Below are positions 57,395 through 64,000 of a stretch of DNA of 64,000 nt, piece after piece. Position numbers and translations under genes: made by a program. The notes beneath the pieces were generated by a model. It was given only the letters and a program-made list of their open reading frames with translations, ran no database searches and was not told where the DNA came from. This DNA is from Aphanomyces cochlioides. Lineage: Eukaryota; Oomycota; Saprolegniomycetes; Saprolegniales; Verrucalvaceae. The stretch spans positions 1,798,001 through 1,862,000 of the forward strand of contig JAHQRK010000007.1 of the NCBI GenBank assembly GCA_019828595.1, read 5' to 3'. Position 1 is the stretch's first letter, and the number at the start of each line of letters is the position of its first letter.

Positions 57395-58375
57395 CGTGAC
57401 TGTCGGGGGCCCCTTTTCGAATAAACTTGAGCGGTTTCACATCAAGAAACGATGTAGATTCCATCTTGGCGTGGCTGTCGTGAGCTAATACTCAGTACAG
57501 TAGCAGCTTGGAGTCATCGAATATTCATCCCTCAGATGACTTTAGACATTTCACTTCAACCTCATAGCGGCGATCTTTCTTGAATCTAAGGAGGATACAA
57601 TTGGAGAGATTCCGCCAGAAAAATTCAGGGACCAAAGCGCCATCGGATGAGGCTAAAGATAGCCGACTCGATAAGTTTCAAGGGCCGCTTCCCGCGTGGC
57701 TGTGCTGTGGGCAGATGGGATACGAAGTCGTTACGCGTGTGACAGTCTCCTCAACAGACACACAAGGCAGATGGTGCGTTGGTCGGCCTACGAGATTGCT
57801 TCCTCTTTCAAAGATGCGAAAAGAACTTTACGTCGTGGCGGGGCATCTGCACTCAGTCTGTCCCTCCGATGCAGTTGGCGCTTAGCTGGACACCATTAGC
57901 TTGGCAACGCATGCCGCAACACAACGTATGAGCGTTTCAAAGATAGCGCCAACGCGTCGTCCCCCCACGAGTACAATTTAGACCAAGACGTTTCCCAACA
58001 GTGAGAAGCATTAACTGTACTGACGCAGCCATGGCGTTGATTCTTGCTCTGGGTGCTGTATGCACCAGGCGAATCCTGTCCTCGTTGTAATAGGTTGGGA
58101 AGGCAAATCCAGCCTCAGTCATACGCCAGAGTGTTAACAAAAGGCCCTCGCTGGAGTGGAAATACTCAGCTTGATGGCGGAGCAGAGGTCTTCCTCCGGC
58201 ATAATCTCTTTTAGTGTCTGGAACGCACCATGCGACTCTTGAGTTCCAACAACGTCAACAACCCGACATAAGAAATAATTGTATTTCTTGCTCTCTTGAA
58301 AATAAGTTATTGATTGCAAAACTATTTTTAATATAGAATTTCCATTTCTTTTTAGGAAATGACTACGTAGTTCCA
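57395..58375. other. Spacer with a minus-strand coding-like remnant
   Basis: On the minus strand, about 57937-58250, an open piece reads RHQAEYFHSSEGLLLTLWRM, EAGFAFPTYYNEDRIRLVHT and AASVQLMLLTVGKRLGLNC, ending near 57937. Another frame just upstream gives QESHGAFQTLKEIMPEEDLC. No start or family was found, so it may be the end of a decayed gene or transposon relic. The rest of the stretch shows nothing convincing. Confidence 0.3.
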
Positions 58376-58530
58376 CCTAAAATTCATTTTGATACATTTT
58401 TGCCCAGCATTTCCGACACTTAGGGGCATGGCCGTGAGCTCCCGCGATGGCACATTTTAGGGCTCTAAAATGGCGGTTGATTGTTGGGAAGCCAGGACAA
58501 AAAATGTATCAAAAATAAATTTTAGGGGGG
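58376..58530. repeat. Inverted-repeat (MITE-like or hairpin) element
   Basis: The left arm at about 58376-58402 (CCTAAAATTCATTTTGATAC and on to ATTTTTG) is nearly the reverse complement of the right arm at about 58498-58527 (CAAAAAATGTATC through TTTTAGGG). Inside is a second palindrome, CATTTTAG/CTAAAATG, at 58453-58472. The size (about 155 bp) and arms of 27-30 bp suit a miniature inverted-repeat element or a strong hairpin. No target-site duplication was identified. Confidence 0.45.
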
Positions 58531-58587
58531 AATAGCCAAAATAGATGGGGGAATCGCCATTTCCTCTTTTTATTATTGTGGATATTT

Positions 58588-58603
58588 TTGATTGGCTAAA
58601 ATT
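58588..58603. promoter_or_regulatory. CCAAT box upstream of adenylosuccinate lyase
   Basis: TTGATTGGCTAAAATT, the same extended ATTGGCTAAAA word seen near 24608 before the aromatic hydroxylase. It is about 140 bp before the start codon at 58740. Confidence 0.4.
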
Positions 58604-58656
58604 AATTTCAAATGCATGAGTTCGATTGGCACGTTGAGTTGGATGGCCCTGTTCAT

Positions 58657-58700
58657 ATCATCCGGATAAATGGACCAATGGTTATTTATTATCCGGACAT
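58657..58700. promoter_or_regulatory. Two CCGGATAA-type motifs before adenylosuccinate lyase
   Basis: ATCATCCGGATAAATGG at 58657-58673 and TATTATCCGGACATC at about 58687-58701 lie 40-80 bp before the start codon at 58740. Confidence 0.55.
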
Positions 58701-58739
58701 CGATCGGAGTATTTGACCATTCGTGGATATCCTCCGAAC

Positions 58740-60275
58740 ATGTCGGACGACAAGACGCGCTATGAACATCCTCTTGTGAGCCGATATGCCACCAAGGAAA
58801 TGAGTTTGGTATGGTCGCCACACACCAAGTTCTCGACGTGGCGCAAGTTGTGGTTGGCTCTTGCCCGAGCGGAACAAGAATTGGGCATTGCCATCACGGA
58901 TGAACAATTGCGAGCGATGGAAAAGGCGATCTACGACATTGATTACGCCTATGCAGATGAAATGGAAAAGAAATTCCGTCACGATGTCATGGCTCACGTG
59001 CATGCCTTTGGCAAGGCCGCGCCTGAAGCGATGCCTATCATCCACTTGGGCGCGACTTCCTGCTACGTCGGTGACAATGCCGATATTATCCAAATCAAGC
59101 AAGGTTTGGAATTGATCCAACGCAAGCTCCTCAAGGTCGTCAAGACCTTGCGCGAGTTTGCCGTCCAATACAAGGACATGCCCACGATGGGCTTCACTCA
59201 TTTCCAACCTGCTCAATTGGTCACTGTGGGCAAGCGTGCCACGTTGTGGTTGCAAGACTTTTTGCTCGACCATGACCGCTTGGAAAACCAAATCAAGACT
59301 CTTCCCATGCGTGGTGTCAAGGGCACGACTGGGACCCAAGCCAGTTTCCTCGAGCTTTTCAACGGCGACCACGAAAAGGTCAAACAATTGAACAAGAAGG
59401 TGGCTGCCCAAATGGGCTTTGAGCATGTCATTCCCGTCTCTGGCCAAACGTACACGCGCAAGATCGACTTTTTCGTCTTGAGCATCTTGAGCGGCATTGC
59501 CCAGTCGGCTTACAAGATGGCTGGCGACATTCGCCTCTTGGCCAACATGAAGGAAATTGAAGAACCCTTTGAAAAGAACCAAGTAAGCTCCTCATTCTCC
59601 ATCCTCGTTCCTCACATTTGTATAGATTGGTTCGTCTGCCATGGCCTACAAGCGCAACCCCATGCGTTCGGAGCGCGTGTGCAGTTTGGCTCGCTACGTC
59701 ATGTCCCTCACGGACAACGGAGGCCACACCCATGCCTCTCAATGGTTTGAACGCACTTTGGATGACTCTGCGAACCGGTAAACTGTTTCTCTTCGTTGGA
59801 TTTCAGCTCACATCATGCTTCTAGTCGCATTGTCCTTCCTGAAGCTTTCTTGGCGACCGACGTCATTTTGAACTTGATTGCCAACGTCAGCGACGGTCTC
59901 CAAGTGTGGCCTAATGTTGTTGCCGCCCACATCAAGGCCGAATTGCCCTTCATGGCGACTGAAAATGTCTTGATGGCTTGCGTCAAGGCTGGTGGTGATC
60001 GCCAAGAATTGCATGAAGCCATCCGTGAACACTCGATGGCTGCTGGACGCCGCGTCAAGGAAGAAGGCGCTGCGAATGATTTGCTCGAACGTATTGCGGC
60101 GGACGAACGCTTTGCCGCTGTCCATTCATCGTTGGACTCTCTTCTTGACCCCAAGCTCTTTGTCGGTCGATCTCCTGAGCAAGTCGATGAATTCGTCGAG
60201 GAATGCATCGACCCGCTCTTGGAAAAGTACAAGACCCTCTTGCTCGTCGAAAGCGTGGATGCCATCAATGTGTAA
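58740..60275 (+). CDS. ADSL: Adenylosuccinate lyase
   Basis: Purine biosynthesis enzyme that cleaves SAICAR and adenylosuccinate, releasing fumarate. ATG 58740 ([20 protein letters not shown]). Motifs: [83 protein letters not shown] and the fumarase/aspartase signature [20 protein letters not shown] with its catalytic Ser. Two short introns, near 59583-59625 and 59779-59823, split the signature exon from its neighbours. It ends VESVDAINV at 60275, about 480 residues, typical of the eukaryotic enzyme. Its stop is 20 bp from the stop of the convergent URC1-like gene. Confidence 0.95.
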
Positions 60276-60295
60276 AAAGGCTTAATCATTCTACT

Positions 60296-62044
60296 CTACT
60301 CCATCGCTGCATCATCCTCTTCATAGTCTTCGTTGCCGCGTCCTTTGATTTCCTTGAGAGCATCCTTGTCTAGTTTCTCAAAAACATTGCCACCGTTGTA
60401 GCCAGCGTACACCTTGGCTGTGATTTCCACTTGAGCGTCTTGAGGCACCAATTCTTTCGGGATGGGCACACGTTCGACGATTTCAATACCCTGGACGTGA
60501 CATGAGTCTTGATGTTCATGATTACCAAGGTCTTACGGATTTCACGATCGCATCGTACTTCATGTCGCTCATGGAGACAAACTTGTCAATGCGTGTGATA
60601 CCAAGCCAATGCAATGCATCGGGCATGAGCGCCTGGAATCGTACGTCTTGAATGCCCGCGACGGCTTGGGTACAGTTGAAGTACTCAGCTGCTGAGTCGC
60701 CGCCTTCCTGACGCTTGCGCAAGTTGTACACCAAATACTTCGTTACTTCGCCCAAAGCACGGCCTTCTTTGCGGAAGTACACAATCACCCCAGCACTAGA
60801 ACAATACTAAGATCAACGAGAAATAAGAGTGAATTCTCACCCGCCCTGCTGAGCCGTCTCCACACAGACTTCGATGGCATGTGTGAGATAAGGACGACAT
60901 GTGCAAATATCCGAGCCAAACACGTCTGATCCATTGCACTCATCGTGGACACGCACTGCCAATTTCTTGTTGGGATCGGTGATCGCCGCGACGTCACCAA
61001 AAATGTAGATTGTCAATCTACAGCAGAACAGTTTGAGTGGATAATGAGCGAGATTGAATGAGAGACTGACCCGCCGATTGGTGGCAAAAAGATCTTCAAG
61101 TCATTGCGAGTGACCAATTCAGGATACATGCCGTTGGTTTCTTGGAAAATTTGCTGCCGCAAATTCGATTCGGTGGTATTGAAGCGCTTGGCGACACCTG
61201 GTAAATACCACACAGGATCCACAGCGGCTTTCGTGATTACAAGTTGACAAGATTCTTTCAAGATCTTGCCGTCTGGTTTCAAACGTCCCAAGCGAACAGC
61301 TTCATGAATTTCTTGCATATCCATGTGGGCCTTGGTCACTACGTATGCCACGATCACATGACACGTACAAGCACAAAAATACCAGCAATTGTCGGACGAA
61401 TATCATATCCCTTTTCAAAATGCTCTGGAAAAGCTTCCAAAACACAATGACCAAATGGATCAATGGTAACAATCTAATTTCACCATGATGGACAGCACTC
61501 TCAGCGCACTACGAACCTTCTCAGGATCTCCCCACGATGGAAACGGCCCGATCTTTGCAGCAGGGGTTGTCTTGGACAAATCAGGATGCGAGCTCTGTAA
61601 ATTCTCCGGTCAGAGATCTTGTTATGGGGATATAGCCTACCTTATCCAAAGCTCCAGATGCAACAGCGAGACCTCGGTAGATGCAGTAGGATCCTCCATG
61701 GGCGCCAATTGCATTACGATACTTGTCATGTCGGTTCGTGCCGATGATCGGTCCTCGAGCATCCGGGCTTTCATGTCCCCACTACGAGCACGAGAAGTTT
61801 AAGCAAATTTTGCTCATCTCGCTCGGGACATACCTTGACCTTCACAGGCTCCACTCCAAACGTTTCGGCATGGGACGTCAACGACACATAGACACTCTTC
61901 GGGTCAAAGAGATCTTTCTCTTCAATTTGCTTCACATCTTCCGCTACAGGACGACATTGAGACCATGCACAGACATGGAAAATCCGTACCATCGATGGAT
62001 TTCTTGCGCTTTCCGAGCGTACTGACCTTCTTCAACGACGCCAT
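60296..62044 (-). CDS. URC1-like GTP cyclohydrolase II homologue
   Basis: GTP cyclohydrolase II fold. The N-terminal GTP_CH_N-like part, in several exons, reads WSQCRPVAEDVKQIEEKDLF, DARGPIIGTNRHDKYRNAIG-like, KIGPFPSWGDPEKIVTIDPF and DIRPTIAVTKAHMDMQEIHE. The catalytic part has TIYIFGDVAAITDPNKK, VHDECNGSDVFGSDICTCRP (the Cys-rich zinc site), YFRKEGRALGEVTKYLVYNL, MPDALHWLGITRIDKFVSMS and KYDAI. The last motifs are those of the URC1 subgroup linked to uracil catabolism in fungi, rather than riboflavin RibA. Start ATG 62044 (MASLKK), end DDAAME at 60296, about 475 residues with some eight introns. Subgroup assignment is from memory of family motifs and less sure than the fold. Confidence 0.75.
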
Positions 62045-62750
62045 CTCTCTCTTGACGGTTGACTTGACTTGCACGACGCAAATTGAGAAAAAGATCACTC
62101 GAGATCGAAATCGTATCCCACATTCGTTTTCATTATAGTATACTTTACTTCAGTTAAAATTCCGAATCTGACTCGACATTGTTGAATTTGTATTCGAGAC
62201 GTCTTTTATTGTTCGCTACGATTTTTCTTCCAACGTCTTGGCAAGATCGGTCATGGCTACCTTGGCTCGACCTCATTTCCGCCCTATTTGCTTTGAAAGC
62301 TCGTAGTCCAAGCAGTTCGTTTAATGTCTAAGAGAGTTCACTATCTACTGTCTTTCCTGCAGTTCTCTTGGCTCTTTGTGACACCCAGATTGGTCTCTTT
62401 TGTCCGGAAATGCGGCTCGAGCTTGGCCATCGCATATGTAGCCAAGAGAATCGCCAAACGAGTCCAGACTTCAACAACAGCTCAGCAATTGTCTTTTTTC
62501 CATGTAGCCGTTGTCAGCTTCTTCGTTTCTGTCGAGCTGCACTTGCAAATAAGATCGACAGGCGTGTGGCGTCGCAACGTGCTGGGGATTTCCATCGAAG
62601 TGGCCATAAACTAAATTATTCAAAAAAATCTGAATAAGTGCACATTGAACTTGATCATTTAATACAAGGATGCGTTAAACTGATTTTTTCTTTTCATGTC
62701 AACAAAAACAACTTCAACTTCAACATCGTTTTCTATCATGTTGGAAACAA
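62045..62750. other. Spacer with a possible small plus-strand gene
   Basis: From ATG 62253 (MATLARPHFRPICFES) and later pieces such as LALCDTQIGLFCPEMRLELG (about 62366) and CSRCQLLRFCRAALANKIDR (about 62500), ending near 62637, there is a Cys-rich coding-like stretch. I could not join the pieces in one frame. The remainder is AT-rich. Confidence 0.25.
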
Positions 62751-62780
62751 ACATCCGGATAAACTTAACATTATCCGGTA
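62751..62780. promoter_or_regulatory. Two CCGGATAA-type motifs before the PX-domain gene
   Basis: ACATCCGGATAAAC at 62751-62764 and ATTATCCGGTAG at about 62769-62781 lie 20-50 bp before the start codon at 62802. Confidence 0.55.
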
Positions 62781-62801
62781 GACAATCTTGAAGAGACGTG
62801 C

Positions 62802-64000
62802 ATGGGCTTACCAACCGAGGATGTCCATGAGATCGCCGCGAACGCATGGGACGAGCTCGGCATTCCGTCCGGTTCGTCTGTTGATCGCATAGTAGCAGTG
62901 TACCGTGAAATCAGCCTGAAGCGAGCGCTCGGAATGGAAGTTGACAACGAATTCTACAGAAAAGCCGTCGCTTACCGGTTTCTCAACTCGATTTCGTTGG
63001 CGCGCAAAGAGTACAAGCCGTCGGATATTCTACCGCTCCTGCAAGCAATGGATGCAACAGGCGGCGGCGATGATCCGTCGCGAAGTGTCCGAGCTTGTGC
63101 GATGTTGGATGTCTCTATTGGATGTATGGAACGCGCTCAAAGTCCATGGCAGCTTCCATACGTCAACTATGTCATCCATGTCCACTACTGCATGCGCAAA
63201 CACGTCGTTCGGCGGCGATACAGTGAGTTTCTCGCACTGCATGAAGCCCTGTCCAAGAAACTCCCCGTGATTCCTCATGTACTGTGCACTCTAGCTGCAA
63301 ACGTATTCACCCCATTTATCCTAGCTGCCTGGTAAATCATGGCGATACAAGTTGACCATGCCAGGTGACCGCGCCCGGGACTTAATTGCCTACTTGAGTC
63401 GAATCATTCATCTCTTGACGCATCGAAACCTTTTCTCAACTGACATCATGGCGTTTCTCGAGATTGATTACTGCAAAATACGAAGCGAGGAAGAGGCTTT
63501 GTCAGCCGAGTGCCTCAATCGCATCGCCCCTGTCTTGGATGGCTCGATTGTCTTCCTTGTCGACTCAGGGTGGGTGAGTAAGTGGCGCAGCTTTGTCTTG
63601 GACAAAGATGGCATGTCCCCCCCTGGTCCAATCTCAAACGACCAGCTCCTCGACGAAACGACAGGCGAGCCCAAGAAACACTTGGTCGCCCCGCGGCATT
63701 ATCGCTTCCTCAGTGCCTCAGGTAGGGTTTGTTTGCCTCTCCATCTGAAACTTTGTGCTCGTAGCCTGGAAATTTTTCTTCTTGACCTATCGTGGTGGGC
63801 CAGTTCTTCCCCGTAATACAAAGAGCATCTACGCTCCTCGAGCATTGAGTCTTGATATGGCATGCTTGAGGATCCAAGCGTTCGCCCGTGGGTACTTGGC
63901 TCGCATTCATGCTCGTCGTCGCCGTCAAACCATTGGACTGCAGCGTCCCATCATGGAACGTTCACTCGAAGCGATGGAGAAACTCCAGCTCGCCGAGCAA
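62802..64000 (+). CDS. PX-DUSP-IQ protein, 5' part (runs off the window)
   Basis: ATG 62802 (MGLPTEDVHEIAANAWDELG). After a helical N-terminus comes a PX phosphoinositide-binding domain: YVIHVHYCMRKHVVRRRYSE, then, across a 46-nt intron at about 63280-63325, LPGKSWRYKLTMPGDRARDL. Next is a DUSP domain: FLVDSGWVSKWRSFV, PPGPISNDQLLD and KHLVAPRHYRFLS, then, after a second intron, AWKFFFLTYRGGPVLPR. DUSP is known from ubiquitin-specific proteases. An IQ motif follows (LRIQAFARGYLARIHARRRR), a calmodulin site. The frame is open at the right edge. PX suggests endosomal membranes. Whether a protease domain follows cannot be seen. Confidence 0.8.

Noticed and set aside
58689..59582. A 297-codon open frame antisense to adenylosuccinate lyase
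   Set aside because: It lies wholly opposite strongly conserved lyase exons and has no recognisable motif. It follows from codon bias of the real gene.

Overview
The window looks like nuclear DNA of an oomycete, most like the Saprolegniales (Aphanomyces-type). The evidence is the mix of genes: a BT1-type folate/biopterin transporter, an ankyrin pseudokinase, ankyrin-FYVE and PX-DUSP-IQ proteins, and MAP kinases fused to PH domains. Spliceosomal GT-AG introns are nearly all very short (about 35-60 nt), and genes are packed on both strands with almost no spacer. No virus, CRISPR array, rRNA or tRNA was recognised. The species is inferred, not shown.

Layout. 0.3-5 kb: three paralogous, intron-rich sirtuin-like genes, the first two divergent. 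5-13 kb: a TPR protein, a DUF676 lipase-like protein, a small two-helix membrane protein, a GNL1-type permuted GTPase with an inserted B-box, and an ataxin-2 homologue. 14-24 kb: a long coiled-coil protein, two small proteins, a mitochondrial carrier, an ankyrin-pseudokinase and an unrecognised, possibly broken gene. 25-32 kb: aromatic amino acid hydroxylase with a mitochondrial presequence, an acidic ankyrin protein and the BT1 transporter. 32-45 kb: an ABCC (MRP-type) exporter and two intronless PH/NTF2-like/C2-like/MAPK paralogues flanking an F-box gene. 45-53 kb: an ER DnaJ, malic enzyme, a KDEL-receptor-like protein and an ankyrin-FYVE protein. 53-64 kb: a 97-residue membrane protein, an EF-hand protein, a GT69-type glycosyltransferase, adenylosuccinate lyase, a URC1-type GTP cyclohydrolase II homologue, and the 5' part of a PX-DUSP-IQ protein that runs off the window.

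There are no operons. Metabolic genes (phenylalanine hydroxylase, malic enzyme, adenylosuccinate lyase, URC1-like) lie among signalling and secretory genes. Two organisational features stand out. A palindrome close to TTATCCGGATAA recurs in eight promoter regions, mostly 25-120 bp before a start codon. Convergent genes often end within 8-60 bp of each other.

The most unusual protein finding is the duplicated PH/NTF2-like/C2-like/MAPK architecture, one copy with a TEY and one with a TDY activation loop. Exon models were built by eye from reading frames, GT-AG borders and family motifs. Several stretches (about 28.9-30.0, 40.6-41.3, 48.4-49.4, 52.6-53.9, 57.5-58.4 and 62.2-62.7 kb) hold coding-like pieces that I could not join into a gene.
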